Assembly (NCBI RefSeq): GCF_002775205.1
Contig: NC_036462.1
Location: 29,267,084-29,331,083 of the forward strand
Origin: Xiphophorus maculatus
Taxonomy: Eukaryota > Chordata > Actinopteri > Cyprinodontiformes > Poeciliidae
Length of the DNA stretch: 64,000 nucleotides
Direction: 5' to 3'
The notes under the pieces were generated by a model, which did not search any database, was not told the origin of the DNA, and worked only from the letters and a program-made list of their open reading frames with translations. Shown here piece by piece: positions 25,041 through 37,785 of this stretch. How positions within the stretch are numbered: position 1 is the first letter of the stretch; every line of letters starts with the position of its first letter. The position numbers were made by a program, and so were the translations under genes.

Positions 25041-27249
25041 GTGATGTGTCGGTCGCGAGCGAGTCAAATCACCGTGCCGGCTCTTTTCTGTGAACGATGG
25101 AAATACAAAACCTGAGTGAAGACAATATTTAGGGATAATATTAATATTTAATATTTGTTGTTTTCTTAGCAGTATGATATTAGTTGTAATGCTTATAGTG
25201 TAATTTATTTGAATTGTGGGAAGAAGTACTGGTGGCTCTTACATGAGTGCTGCTCACTTCAAATTCCTTCTTCTGTGCCTTGTATTCTAAAGAATCTGTG
25301 GAACAGTTTGGCCATTCATTATATTGTAGGCCTCACTTTTGTCTTAAGTTATGTTAGTAGTATTATAAGATTTTTTAAATGCTATGCGTTTTATACATAG
25401 CACAGATTGAATAACTTTAATAGCTTTCAAGCTGTAAATTTTTCTTTTACCCTAGATTATATTTGATAAGTCTAATTATTTTAGGCTTTGGGATAAAGGT
25501 GATCACAGTTTTCTTACAAACTGTGAAACTGTTGTTTCATTTATTACTGAATTTTACTATTATCTTTATTTAACCATGAAGGGCCTGTTGAGATTTTAAA
25601 TTTCATTTACAAGAGAGACCAGAAATGTTAACACATATAAAATCTTCAGTGTTGTTATGCCAGTTTTTTTTTGTTTTTTTTTTACAATCCTAAACAAAAC
25701 ACATGACATGACAATAAGCAGTTCAAAAATCTTGAATCTGGATAATGTTTTTGTGCAGGATCTTTCATGTTACTTCCTGACATGCTGCATCCTGAGTAAA
25801 ATGCCATATCCCCTAAATTACACACCTATGCTGTTAAGAATATATAATTTCTGAGTTCTAAGAGGCTAAAATCAACTTGAGCTCCCCATCAATGAAATTG
25901 TAACTCGACATGAGGTTTTTGCACCTTTCTCGTGAAATAAAGCCCGTTCCAGCAGGACCATCAGTGAATGATTCTGCATCTTCCAAAATTGTTTTCCATT
26001 CTGTGTCTATCCTGGCAGGACATACAATAAAGGCATGGAGAGCACATCTTGGCGTAAAGTAGGACCTCTGTTATTGAACATGTCGCTAATTTATTCAAAA
26101 AGATTAAATGCAGTCAATACATTTACATTAACAGTACAATTCATAATAACACCGTTAAAACCAGACATGAATGCAGTGCAATAAATACATTACTATCTGT
26201 AGGAGAAATCAACATGGATGAGAACCCTTAAAATTACTTACTGCTTATACTTTGAGACCCAACATGATTGCTGTATTTAGGAAATAGATTACTTTTTAAA
26301 ACTTTAAATACTGGCAATGTCTTACAAATGTGTACATTTTAATTCTAGAAAAGCATCCACGTCAGATTCAAATGAATAATTACAAAAAGCTAAGAGCTGT
26401 ATTAAACGGAGACTCGATTGGAAGTCAAATGGTTGCTGATCTGAGTAAATGATCCGGATCTTACAAAAGAGTTCTAACGCCCATCAGACGTCAGTGCGCG
26501 AGGGCGTGAAGTGCACGCGCATTATCGTTCGGTCTTTTTTGTCTACGACAAAAATACATAAATTACTGAGCAGAATACAATAAAAAGATTAAGATAAAAG
26601 ACAATAAAAAATAGGGACTACAATAGAGTGAAAAAGTGTTTTCCCCACTCACTTTTTTTGTTTTCTAGTTTTTGCTCTTCTTCGTCACACTTATCTTCGC
26701 CGAGTTGCCTATGCAATCCAGGGAAGAAAGGCTCAACTTCTGCTTGTCAACATTTCTGTGATATTAGGATGTTAGATGGTAAGAGCACTATCTATCTTGG
26801 ATGTTATTTTGGTTTATTAAACTGTAGTAAAAGCCTAAACGCCCAGAGTAGGAGGATTTCATAATCAGTTATATCATATTTTGCAGGCTGTAAGTCAAAA
26901 ATGTTCTCATGAAATTACAATTGTAGTAAAACCCATGATTTTTATTAATGATTTATTGTCGTTTCAATACCTTCTACCAAAATAGCGATGAGAAACAATA
27001 ATAAAAAAAAAAGATCAATCTCGCTTCCAAATTAACAGCTCGTTCTTTATTTACAAAAGAAATTAAAGTAACTGAAAATAATAGTTTTAAGCTCACTAAA
27101 AAGCAAATGCATTGTGAATACGATCACATCCACGCCAAATTCAAACTTGCACAGTTCAAACGTCCTAAGCAGCAGTTCCTTTTACCGCCAGAGGTGGCAG
27201 TATCGGCTGAAAATGCGTCTGTAAGGAGAAGAAGAACATCAACAACACC
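25041..27249. other. divergent intergenic region between atxn7 and thoc7
   Basis: The two genes are head to head across about 2.2 kb, matching the human THOC7-ATXN7 arrangement. The left end holds the putative atxn7 promoter and a CpG-containing patch lies near 26490-26530. A short fragment of a dispersed fish repeat lies at about 25565-25625. No RNA gene or ORF of note. Confidence 0.55.
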
Positions 27250-29179
27250 ATGGGGGCTGTTACTGATGGTAAGTAATTGTGCGATTTATTCGTTTTATTT
27301 CTTAGTTAAACTCATTTTCTGTTACCGTCTTCTCAACTCTGTAAAGGGTCAACACATAAGAGCGGTTTAATCGTCAACAAGCATTAAATTCCGCACAAAA
27401 AGTCGTCTTTACTGAGAACAGCTAACATGCTAACAATTAGCTAAGTCAGTAGCTTCCTAGCAGCACACCTTTGAGCGTGCTCACTTTACGCCCCCCCCCT
27501 GATCTGTGTCACAGATGAAGTTATAAGAAAGCGTCTTCTCATTGACGGCGACGGAGCTGGAGATGACCGCAGAATCAACCTGCTGTTGAAGAGCTTCACT
27601 AAATGGTGCAACTCTCCTGGGAGCCCTGAGGAAGGGTGAGCGAGTTCACACACTGGTCTGGAACTCTGTGTGTTGGTTCATGAAATTAAATCTTTCTTGA
27701 ATTGCTAGGTATGTGATATATTTAATACTAAGCACACGTTTGGATGAATTGCAATAGTGCTCTGTGTCTACAAAAGTTCCTCAAAAATTCAAAGTAATAT
27801 AAAAGGAAATATGATGTGAAAAGATATCTTGTAGCTCATCACCTGTCCCATGTGCATTTTTCCTTCCGTCTGTTTAAATCTATCCATTCAGACCAGAGTA
27901 GAAATGTAATTCATACATTTATAGTGAGATTTTTTTTTTTATTAAAACGGGCCAAGAAGGACAGAGATGTTTGAAAATGTACTCCAGGATTTTAAAAACG
28001 CAGTCAAGAAACCCCGTTTTTGGGAGCTCACCTGTTTTCTGTGCGTTTAGATTCACCCAGTATCAGAGGATGCTGGGAACTCTGGCTCAGTGTGAGTTTT
28101 CTATGGGGAAAACGTTGATGGTTTACGACATGAATCTTCGGGAAATGGAGAATTACGAGAAGATTTACTCAAACATAGGTAGGAACTCATTCAAACTATC
28201 CGAGTCTGTAATATCGATATCTTTTGGCAAATAATTAACTAAAATGTTTGTGGTTGTTTTTTTGTTTTTTTTTGTTACATTCAAGAGCAAAACATCACGT
28301 CCGCTCATGACAAGATTGCAGAATGCAAAAAGGAAATACAGAGAGCGAAGAGAATACGAAAAAATCGACAAGGTAAACGTCTTTGATGTTTTGTACTTTT
28401 ACAATCCCTAGGAAAGTATTGATGAGCTTTTAAACGTCAGACAAGTAAACGTCAAAGTATTTTACTGGGATTTTATGTGGTTGAAAAAGTTGTGCATAAG
28501 AGTTATGTGGAAGCAAAAAAAAAAGTTTTTTGTCTCATCTGACCCAACCACATTCTTCCACTAGTCACTGCATTCTTCTAGGGAAATACTTCTACTTTTT
28601 ATATTTAGTTGTTTAGGATTATCTAAATATTGTAAATGTTTGCATGTGTTCTTCCAGAATATGATGCTTTGGCAAAGATAATACAGCAGCATCCGGATCG
28701 GCATGAAACCCTCAAGTAAGCCAGCATTTTATAATCCATACCATCTTTTGTTTTTAATTATTATTTTTTTTAAAGTCATGTGCTTTGTTTTGTTTACTCA
28801 AAGGCAGCTAGAGGCATTAGACAAAGAACTTCAACATTTGTCTCACATTAAGGAGAATGTGGATGCAAAGGTAAATGAAAATTGATTTATTCTCTCTTCT
28901 GTTTAGACAGAAGTTTCTTTCTTTTTTTGACACCTGTCTTCTGTTCAGTTGGAGTTGAGGAAGAAGCAGTTCCATGTTCTTCTCACCACCATTCAGGAGC
29001 TACAGCAGACACTTGAAAGTAAGGATTTATTTTTCTGTAGTGGCACTTGCATTTCAAACTGTAATATATGAAAACCAAAGCCCTCGCTCTTCGTTGCTTA
29101 TCATTACTTTTCCCCAGATGACGAGAAGTCAGACAACGACGACCAAAGTCAGGAGAGCCCTGCACAGAACGGAGAATGA
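27250..29179 (+). CDS. thoc7: THO complex subunit 7
   Basis: A subunit of the nuclear THO core of TREX, which couples transcription, splicing and mRNA export. Eight exons: 27250-27268, 27515-27635, 28051-28178, 28286-28372, 28658-28715, 28804-28870, 28949-29018 and 29118-29179. They join to 612 bp with all phases consistent, giving 203 residues (human is 204). The start MGAVTDDEVIRKRLLIDGDG and blocks CEFSMGKTL, VYDMNLREMENYEKIY, AKRIRKNRQEYDALAK and LRKKQFHVLL are family hallmarks. From about residue 80 the protein is a long coiled coil through which it binds other THO subunits; the tail is acidic. The gene is compact (1.9 kb), convergent with the proximal Mx gene and divergent from atxn7. 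Confidence 0.96.
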
Positions 29180-29247
29180 AATCTTTCTAGATTTTTAACG
29201 GAACTGATTTTAAGAAGTCCTCTTTTTTTTCTTGTATGTACTTTTTG

Positions 29248-29253
29248 AATAAA
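29248..29253 (+). terminator. thoc7 polyadenylation signal
   Basis: AATAAA 69 bases after the thoc7 stop codon, followed by a T/G-rich downstream element. It implies a very short 3' UTR. Confidence 0.8.
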
Positions 29254-29714
29254 CTTGACTTTCACATATGTGTTTTTGTGTGTAATTGATGCATTTGACA
29301 TGTTTTTTTTTATTTTTTATTACACACTGCATACCAAACAAAGATCAGAGTGATGTATATATTATAGGAGCATAAATTAAAATTAAAAAATTTTGGATTT
29401 TCTCAGTTTAAAAAATTTTGTCTGCATCTTGTCAATTAATTGCAACTCAGTTCTGCAATAAACTGGCTTCTTTTTGGATAATTAAACACAATGTTTGTTC
29501 ACTAGTAACATTGAGGAGGAGAGCATGTGTTCAGCTGCTTGCTTTAACATTTAAGAAAGTTTTTAGATTTGAGTCAAATGTCCACAAGGGGGTGCTAAAG
29601 TCCATTTTGAGTTCACTGCTGGGTTTTAACAGTTACAGCAACGCGTTACTTTCCATTAAACTTATAAGTTTTTGCCATCTACAGTAAGACAAAAGGACTT
29701 AAATTGTTGAAAAC

Positions 29715-29720
29715 TTTATT
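29715..29720 (-). terminator. probable polyadenylation signal of the proximal Mx gene
   Basis: TTTATT on the plus strand is AATAAA on the minus strand, about 250 bases after the Mx stop codon. It leaves about 460 bases between the convergent thoc7 and Mx ends. Confidence 0.5.
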
Positions 29721-29967
29721 TAAACGTATTCCTAAGACAATTCTGTTAAAAGAAAATTTATACTAAAAAAAAAAAACATTTTTAATGCCTTCTGGAATAT
29801 TTTGGAATATATTTAGCAATAAACTACATCATAGAACATTTAGGTACTTCAATGTATATTATGCATTGCATAACATGTTGTGCAGAAAATTTTAATTAAA
29901 ATGCGAAGCATCTTGCGCTACGCGTTTACAGCAAACGATGTGCTCCTCCTGGACGGCGCTGCTCCTC

Positions 29968-32900
29968 CTAGAACTCCGCCAGGTATCTCCGGGCCTCCAT
30001 GAGGCGCTTCGTGCGACTCTGCAACGCATCCCTCTTGTTGCCGATGTCGTAGTCCTCCTTCAGTAGGAAGTCCACATTTTCCTTGTCCTGAAGCAACTGC
30101 AGCATTTCCCTCTGCAGCTGGACGGCGGACTGTTGCAGCATCTCGTAGCGGATCACCAGGGGGATCTGGTCAGCCAGACGCATTCCGGCAATCTGCCACA
30201 AGAAATGGGCAAAATGGTTTAAGACTATAAGAAGAAAAAAAAAAAACCTCAACCTGAGGAATAACCTTGTGTAGCTTGAGTATGCAAAGTTAACCTTTTG
30301 TGTACATAAATTAACCAAACTGTGGGATGAGTAATTTTCTACCAGTGGAGTGATCTCGGTCTGTTAAGAATCAGGAGAGTTACATTTCTCAGAATTAAGG
30401 TGAACTGAGTATCAGCCAACGATAATTACAGTCCAATTAAACAACAGAGTAAATCCACTGGGATAATGCAGTAAACATTGTACAGATTAACACCCCAAGT
30501 CCCGTCAAGGTTAAAACATTACTGACAGCTTTTAATGGATGGACTTTTAGCAAAATAAGATAATTCATGTAAGAAAAACTTTTGACTCATTCACATTCAG
30601 GTTTTGAGCGCGACATTTATCAAGGTAAAACAACACAAGGGAAATATTGGTTTGGGGATCCTCCAACATCGGTTGCATGGGAGAATTTGTTGTAGCGACA
30701 TGAGACGGGTATTGAAAGTTATTTGGATGAAAAAAAAATTTTTTTTAAATGAGATCAAATCTGAAGTGTTTGTGCGTACTGAACCTGTAATTTAAATCTT
30801 ACTTACTTTGTAGTATGATTTAAGATGCACCATCAGCTCTTGAAGTGTTGCGTGATTGTCCATGCAGAACACCATGCTCCTTGAAAGGGATGAAGGCTTC
30901 TTATAGATTGGGTCTTCCTCTTCCTCCTCTTCACTCTTGCTCTCAGTCAGACTGTTGCTGTAGGTCTTATCCTGGGAGTAAACCAGCAGCTCCATCTGAA
31001 ACTGGGTCCTCAACATCAGTTCAGCAGAGGATTCCTTTAGCTGCTTAATGGCCTCAATCTTTGCCTACAAAATGGACATCTGCATTTAAATTTGACCAAA
31101 ATAGTGAAACGAATTAAGAGAGCGGAAATGCTGTGACTCAAGCTGTAGTGCAGTTTTTCCACAATCTTAACTAAACCCCTACCTTGGTTGTTTTCAAAAG
31201 ATTGGGGAATCCCGTGAAGCTGTTATGGGCCAGCTGAGTGAAAGTTTTCTTGATAGCATCTAGAAGAAACAGAGAGCGAAAAAAAAGAAAAAGTTGCTTT
31301 ATTTTTATTCCTCTGTGGCCGTGTTGGAAACATAAGACGGAGTAATAGTGAAGAAAAACTACGACGAAAACATGCAGGTAAATTTTCTTTCCTCTGCGTT
31401 GATATTCGACTTGAGCAGATGTCATTCTTGTGTAAGCGAAGAACGGCTCTAATCAACTTCCTCGTCTCACTGATGAATCACATCCGAGCAGCACATATGA
31501 AGTCTACGTGGTGCATATACTTTGAGGCTAAAAGATGGTTTATAATTGGTCTGAAAGTGTAACTTTTTTCCTTGTGATTTATAACAAATCTATATGTGGA
31601 CCTGTTTCGGTCAAGACAGACAAGTGTAAGCAAGACAGCAGACTAAGTTGGACTCAAACACTGAATTTAAACAGCGATGTAGCAGTTCTGGATATAAACT
31701 TTTCTATTTGTTGAGCACCTTACAGTTTACTTTTTATTTTGGGAAAATAAGTTTGACTTCATTCGTAAATTATCCAAAAAAATCACTAATTATCAGTGCA
31801 CAGCCTGACCTACATCTTGAAAACTTAGTAAAACTTTAGATAAAAACGCCACCAGTACAATACAAATATGCAAATATGTCATATGGACCATCGTTCAATT
31901 TTAGAGCGCAAAACAAAAAAAATAGTCTTTTTTCCTACACAGTCATATTCAGTTCCAATCGAGCTTCATGAAAGACAGAATTCTGATCAATAGTAGAGAT
32001 TAAAAAAACTCATATTACTACTAATAAAAAGGTTATATCACATATTATTTACTCATTATAGGTAGGAACACCAGTGCCTCCACATGAGAAGTACGCCTAA
32101 CTAAACATATCCAAGCACCAGGGGTGATATAATGCAGTTCTACTGATTCATATTACTGCAATTTTACAACAACAAAACAAGTTGTTTAAATTTTGCCCTG
32201 TGCTTTCTGACTTTGTTGCACGATTTATAGATTTAACTCTGATTCAAGTCTACATAAAGTCTACCTCAGCATTGTAACTACTCTAAAAGAAGTGCCTCCA
32301 ATCACCTCCGACACCCTTAAGCTTCATGATGGCTGGTTCTTCCAGCTGTTTGATCTGCTCCTTCACCATCACCTCGAAGGTCTTGTAGTTGATGAAGCCT
32401 GGTAGCTCTCTTCCACGGTACCGCTCCTCATATTCCTCCACCTCTCTTTCGATTTTTCTGTTAACTGCACCACAGAGGACATGCCACACAAGTCACAGCA
32501 CTGACTTACCGCTGTGCTCCTGCTTAAACAACGGAAACTCTCACAATTTTCTCCTGAATTGTCCAGGTGCGCCTTCCAATTCCCAAACTCTCTCCTAAGC
32601 ACAGTGAAGACGTTGAGTCTCTCCCCGCACTTCAGCTCCTCCCCTGTGGTCAGACTGATGGCATCCTGGGTGAACGCCGTCACTTTCTGTAGTGTTACAG
32701 GAATTTCAATGCTTTGTTGGGAGGATAATTTCGCAACCAAGTGTTAGTCGCAGTGTTGGGCGCTCACATCAATCAGGAAGACGAGTCTCTCCGCCGCATC
32801 GGACGGAGGTCCGTTACCGTACCGGTCGAGCTCCATCTGAGTTTGCTTCAGCTTGTCATCTATCTGCTCTTCCAGTCTTGGGAGAGATTTCTGTAAAGTC

Positions 32901-35401
32901 AAACTTCCAACCATTAAAAGCTAAAACATCCACTGGGGAGCTGACACTGAGGCAATGCCTCACCTCGATGTGATGCACCAGCTCAATGGTAAGTTTCTCC
33001 GCCAGAATGGGAACGGTTGCAAGCTCTTTGTTGTACAAAGTGCTGCAAAAAGAATTCAAAAAATAAAACATTTTGCAACATAGAAAGGCTACCTGGTGGC
33101 TCAAGAAGATTTAACTTACTGGAAATAGGGGTGATTTTTAAAGAAGTCTTTCTCTCTCTCAATGGCTTCAGTCAGAGACACCTTCTCTGTGATCTCCTTC
33201 TGGCCTCTGCATTTGACGATCATGTAGCCTTTCTTCAGCTGGATGACTTCGTTGTTGACTATTTCCACCACCGTCTCTTCCGTGCCTTTGTCCACCAAGT
33301 CAGGTTTGGTCAAAATACCTGAGAGCAAGAGAATTCATACGTCTTTAACTGCTTAACTGAGAGCCAGGTGGTCATTTTACTCAATAATTTCTATTTACCC
33401 AGAGTCCTTTCTCCATCGGGATCAACCTGTTGAGCCATCTTTAAAGCCTCCGTAGTCGCGATGTCCACATTGGATGGAACCACCACCAAACTGATGGTTT
33501 CTTGTTTTTTAATAAATTTGTCGATGAGTCGCTTTATCTGAAATGTCCCGCATATATTGCCTAAGATTTACAATATAAAAAATGGCACATGGCAACACAC
33601 TAGGTCAAGGTGATCTAAACCGCAAGCCTACAAGCAGGAAAGCGGCTCTTCAGCAGCCACTTTCCTGCTTGCTTTCCCCGACCTGTTAGGTCGGGAAAAG
33701 ATCGTCACGAAACGTCTGAATTTGAAGCCTTCTCGGTTCCTCTAACATTCTTTGAGCAATTTACTAGGAAAGACGCAGATTCTGAGGAACACATTAACAA
33801 TGCTGACCTGATCACCGATGTTCTCTGGTTGTCCCTTTACAGCCACCCTGGCGATGCCAGGAAGGTCGATGAGAGTCAGGTCCGGCACGTCCGGGGAAGC
33901 AATTTCCAGAGTGATGAGGTCATCGCAAATCCCCACTCCGACTCCGGCCATTTCATCCTGTGCTGGAGAGAGGAAACAAAGGCGGTCGTAATGGTGAGTG
34001 ACGCATATTAAAAAAATAACTTTCATACTTTTACCAGAAAAATGCAATGTTGTACCTTCTCTGATTTTTTTCTCCACAATTGCAGGATCATTTAGCTCCT
34101 CCTCAAATTCTTGGTAACTGATCTTTCCATACCAGTCCTGGCCTTCTCTCCTTCTCTTCATCTTCAGCTCAAGAGGACATCTTGTGACTATGCCTGGATT
34201 AAAGATGAGTCAACGACAAGACAAGACAAGTTAAGGCAGGTCCAGTGAGGCTAGTGACTGTTTGGCTAACAGAGCTTGAAATATATTGCAGCTAAAACCA
34301 GAAGTTTACATACACCAAATAAAAAAAAACAAACACGTTTTTTTCAAAAAGCCAGATTGCCGTTTGCAAATTCTCACAGGTACAAATACCTTCATTTCTG
34401 GAGGCGTGTCCTCTGGTAGGAGGTTACTAAAGTGGAGCTGTTTGGCTAAAATGGCCACTGCTTCATATGGAGAATAAAGGGGGAAATAAATCACCCAGTA
34501 CGGGGAAGTCTGCATCATGTTGCAAGGTTGTTTTGCAGCAAGAGCAACTGGTGCACTTCATGAAATAGATGATGCCATCTATTTCATGAAATAAAACAGA
34601 TGGTATCCAACTATGCATCATTATGTTATGGGAAAATATTGAAGCAACATCTGAAAACATCAATCAGAAAGTTAAGGCTCATCTGTAAATGGTCTTCCAA
34701 ATGGACAATGAGCTTAAGTGTACAGCCAAAGTGGCTTAAAAGTGGCTTAAAAGTAAGTATGGCATCTATAGATTACCCGATGCCAGTGCCATAGCGCATT
34801 TATGGACAGATCTGAAAAGGTGTGTGAGTGAGACCAGACAGTCTGTACCTCATTCTTGTAGCATTAAGTAATTAGAAATCATTTTCTAGTTCTAGCAGAA
34901 GCTAGAACAGCAGAAGCTTGATCTGATTTAACTTCAGATGGTGAGAGAGAAAAACAGAGAACAAGGCAGAGATACAGACAAACTGGTATAAAACAGATTT
35001 TTGTTAATATAACTCCGTATATCTTGTTTTGTGAATTACTTTTTGGCCTTTAATACGATTTGCTTATTTTTCAAACATTTTAACAAAACTACGATCATGT
35101 TCAAAATTATGATATTTGCAACAACAACAAAATCTTTAACTATTTTTCATATTATTTCATTAAAACCATAGTTTTATTTCGGCTACAGACATTAAATGAC
35201 TTTTAATCACCCACCGCTTCCTCTTGGCAGAGCCACCCCGGACAGCGCCTCCAGCACCGAACTCTTCCCGGAGCTCTGGTCCCCTATCACGGCTATGGCA
35301 GGCAGCGCCAGGTCCTTCTCCACTCCCAGAGAGCGGAGGGAGTCGATCAGGTCGATGCAGGGACGCACCTTCTCCTCGTAGTGTTGATTCAATGTAGTCA
35401 T
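29968..35401 (-). CDS. mx: interferon-induced GTP-binding protein Mx (proximal copy, MxA here)
   Basis: A dynamin-like large GTPase of the antiviral interferon response. It forms cytosolic or nuclear ring oligomers. Twelve exons: 35401-35215, 34193-34056, 33962-33808, 33537-33399, 33318-33120, 33042-32964, 32890-32768, 32686-32545, 32464-32306, 31259-31183, 31064-30807 and 30192-29968. They total 1,881 bp, 626 residues, normal for fish Mx. Visible GTPase motifs are GDQSSGKS (40-47), DLPG within LPGIARVAV (141-144) and TKPD (210-213). The stalk contains [16 protein letters not shown]. Exon 11 (residues 467-552) carries the loop L4 region with an acidic run of six glutamates, and exon 12 encodes the GTPase effector segment ending AEF. 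All introns are GT-AG. An in-frame TAA lies upstream of the ATG. A and B are labels for this window only. Confidence 0.95.
34289..34870 (+). pseudogene. Tc1-like transposase remnant in Mx intron 1
   Basis: It starts with AGAAGTTTACATACACC, a Tc1-type terminal motif. It then carries decayed frames reading [18 protein letters not shown] and, after a frame change, a [15 protein letters not shown]-like block near 34795-34845. These match the C-terminal half of a fish Tc1-like transposase. It is inserted antisense to the Mx gene. The domains are broken by frameshifts and a large deletion. Confidence 0.65.
34557..34590. repeat. perfect 15-bp inverted repeat
   Basis: TTCATGAAATAGATG and CATCTATTTCATGAA are exact complements with a 4-base loop. 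They sit inside the Tc1-like remnant, where one arm looks like original element sequence and the other like an inverted copy. Confidence 0.65.
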
Positions 35402-35539
35402 CGCTTCTGATTTAAAATAAGACGATTAAACCCGAAAGACAGTTCTGCAGCTGAGGCCAGTTTTGTGTGCTGCCCGTTTGAAAGACGGAGAGTCCTGGCT
35501 AACCTGCCGCACAGGAAACAAAAACTGTCTCCGGATTTT

Positions 35540-35553
35540 TAAGTTTCGCTTCC
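35540..35553 (-). promoter_or_regulatory. imperfect ISRE upstream of proximal Mx
   Basis: The minus strand reads TGGGAAGCGAAACT, 12 of 14 positions of the ISRE consensus (RNGAAANNGAAACT), about 140 bases upstream of the ATG. The first GAAA is changed to GGAA. The position suits an interferon-inducible promoter. Confidence 0.5.
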
Positions 35554-35629
35554 CAGCATCGCAGAAAATTGAGGGAGTGTCTCGACGAACGCAGCTGCTG
35601 GGGTCAGGTTGAAGCCTTTTATTTATATA

Positions 35630-37785
35630 TTTATTTATTAGGCCCGAGCAGCAAAGCGCTGCGAAGGCCTATTGTATCTGTACTGTTTATTATTATTATT
35701 ATTATTACGATTCTTCCCACCTCTTCGTGTGCCTTTTTGGGGGCTTTATCATATTCAAAAACTCACCAAACTTGGCGGTCGCGACTAGAAAATTTAAAAA
35801 TTTTGAATTTTAAGGTTGTCGCAAAAATCGCAAAAAAAATTGCTGAACGGCGGCAACTAGCAATTTTCTGTTGACACAATGGTATGAACGTACTTCATCG
35901 TAGAGACATGAAATTTGGTACACTTGTAGAGCTCACCAAAAGACTCAGAACTTACATTTAATGTTATAAGCCAACTATCACAGAAAGTCGGCCATTTTGT
36001 ATTGAACGTCCATTTTTTTCCTCGATTTTGCTGTTTACAGCCTTCGTATTTGATCGAACTCCTCCTAGGGATTTCGATTGATCGGCTTCAAACTCGGTCA
36101 GTCTGATCATAAGGCATGTTTGATTTAAAGTTATCAAATTGGTGAGTTTTGGAGCATGTTGAAGGGGGGTTAGCAGGGGTCAAAGTTCACCTACTCGCCA
36201 TGAAACACGAAACTCTTATATTTCCTATAAAAAAACACATAGAGGGACCAAACTTTCAGTGATTGATCGTCATCGGGTGTCCTAAAATACCCTGTGGTGA
36301 AATGATGACATCACTTAGGCCACGCCCCCTGAGAACAGGAAGTGTCATGTTTTACTGTGAACGGTCGCTATCTTAGCCCTTTGACCTAATCAACATGAAA
36401 CTGTGTCCAGACACAGAAGACATGTTGGTGTGTTGAGGATTCCAACCCTGACCGGCTTTGAGATAGCAGCTGGGCGTGGCGGCGTGGCGAAGTGACCTGT
36501 AACGCCGATGCCATACGTTTGCTTCTAGATTCCACATGTTTCGACCGAGCTGCACCAAACTTGGCTTGAGTGATGCTGGTGTGATACCTGAAAATTCTAT
36601 GTCATCAGATTATGACGTCATCTAAGCCCCGCCCCCTCAGAACAGGAAGTGCTATTTTTTTCCTTGGAAACTTTCATCTATGGCTCTCTTGACCTAATCA
36701 AGGTGATTCTGTGTTGGATGACAGATAGGAAGTTGGTCTCGCTTGCTTTAAAGTGCCAAGAGTTTTCAATGGCGGCAACGCCGTTCGTATACGTTTGCCT
36801 CTACATTCCACATATTTTGACCGAGCTGCATCAAACTTGGCCTGAGTGATCCTGGAGGCTTGCCCGTCAATCCTACGTCATCACATTATGACGTCATCTA
36901 AGCCCCGCCCCCTCGGAACCGGAAGTGCCGTTTTTTTCCTTGGAAAGCTCTGTTTATGGCTCTCTTGACCTAATCAAGTTGATTCTGTGTTGGATGACAG
37001 ATAGGAAGTTGATCTCACTTGCTTTAAAGTGCCAAGAGTGTTCAATGGCGGCAACGCCGTTCGTATACGTTTGCCTCTACATTCCACATATTTTGACCGA
37101 GCTGCATCAAACTTGGCCTGAGTGATCCTGGAGGCTTGCCCGTCAATCCTACGTCATCACATTATGACGTCATCTAAGCCCCGCCCCCTCGGAACCGGAA
37201 GTGCCGTTTTTTTCCTTGGAAAGCTCTGTTTATGGCTCTTTTGACCTAATCAAGATGATTCGGATGATAAACTCTGTCAATGCTTGCTGCTGGCTGAACC
37301 GTGTAGGCGTGGCCAAATGGCGAATATCAGTCCCTCGCCATATGCATACGTTTGGCTCTTATTCACGCATAGATCATCCGATTGGCGCCAAACTGGATAT
37401 GTATGACCTTTGTTCACCTCTAAAGAGCCCAACGAGGTTGAAATGTAATTTGGCTCCACTGCGCCCCCTAAGTTAATACATCGGCCGTATCTCCTCGACG
37501 CATCGACCGATCTGCACCAGATTTTTCGACAGTCGTCGGGGAGCGCCGCCGAACGCATTCATGCCTGTCGCCCGGTGGACGGGCGTGGAAAATGCGCGAC
37601 AGCTTCTGCGGCGGCTGGCGGGCGGCGGTGCTGGAAACTGCGGCGGAGCTTCCGCGGTGGGGAGCGGGCTGCGGCTCTGGAAACCGCGCGAGAGCTTCTG
37701 CGGTGGCTGGAACCCCCGCGGTGGCCAATAGGCCGGAGCGGCGCTTGCTGCGAGGGCCGCCCGAGGCTGCTTGCAGCTTTAATTC
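35630..37785. mobile_element. unclassified fish repeat block between the Mx genes
   Basis: It begins GGCCCGAGCAGCAAAGCGCT followed by GAAGGCCTATTGTA and an ATT microsatellite (35682-35708). It ends in a CpG-rich stretch and GGCTGCTTGCAGCTTTAAT. Openings and endings of this kind recur across fish genomes. The interior holds diverged and near-identical tandem units. I could not assign a class: no transposase or reverse transcriptase is readable. Its left edge is about 230 bp from the proximal Mx start codon. Confidence 0.55.
36583..37258. repeat. 276-bp tandem repeat array
   Basis: Landmarks recur at a spacing of exactly 276 bp: TATGACGTCA at 36611, 36887 and 37163, and TTTTTTTCCTTGGAAA-type segments near 36655, 36931 and 37207. 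The second and third starts are almost identical; a diverged older unit precedes the array (from about 36303) and a partial one follows it. Each unit carries a palindromic CRE (TGACGTCA). Short ORFs across the units are a by-product of the repetition. Confidence 0.8.

Noticed and set aside
36583-37258. Tandem repeats as a CRISPR array
   Set aside because: Units are 276 bp and contiguous with no unique spacers, in a vertebrate genome.
36649-37476. Three similar plus-strand ORFs at 276-bp spacing
   Set aside because: They arise from the same frame in each tandem unit and have no start context, splice partner or domain.
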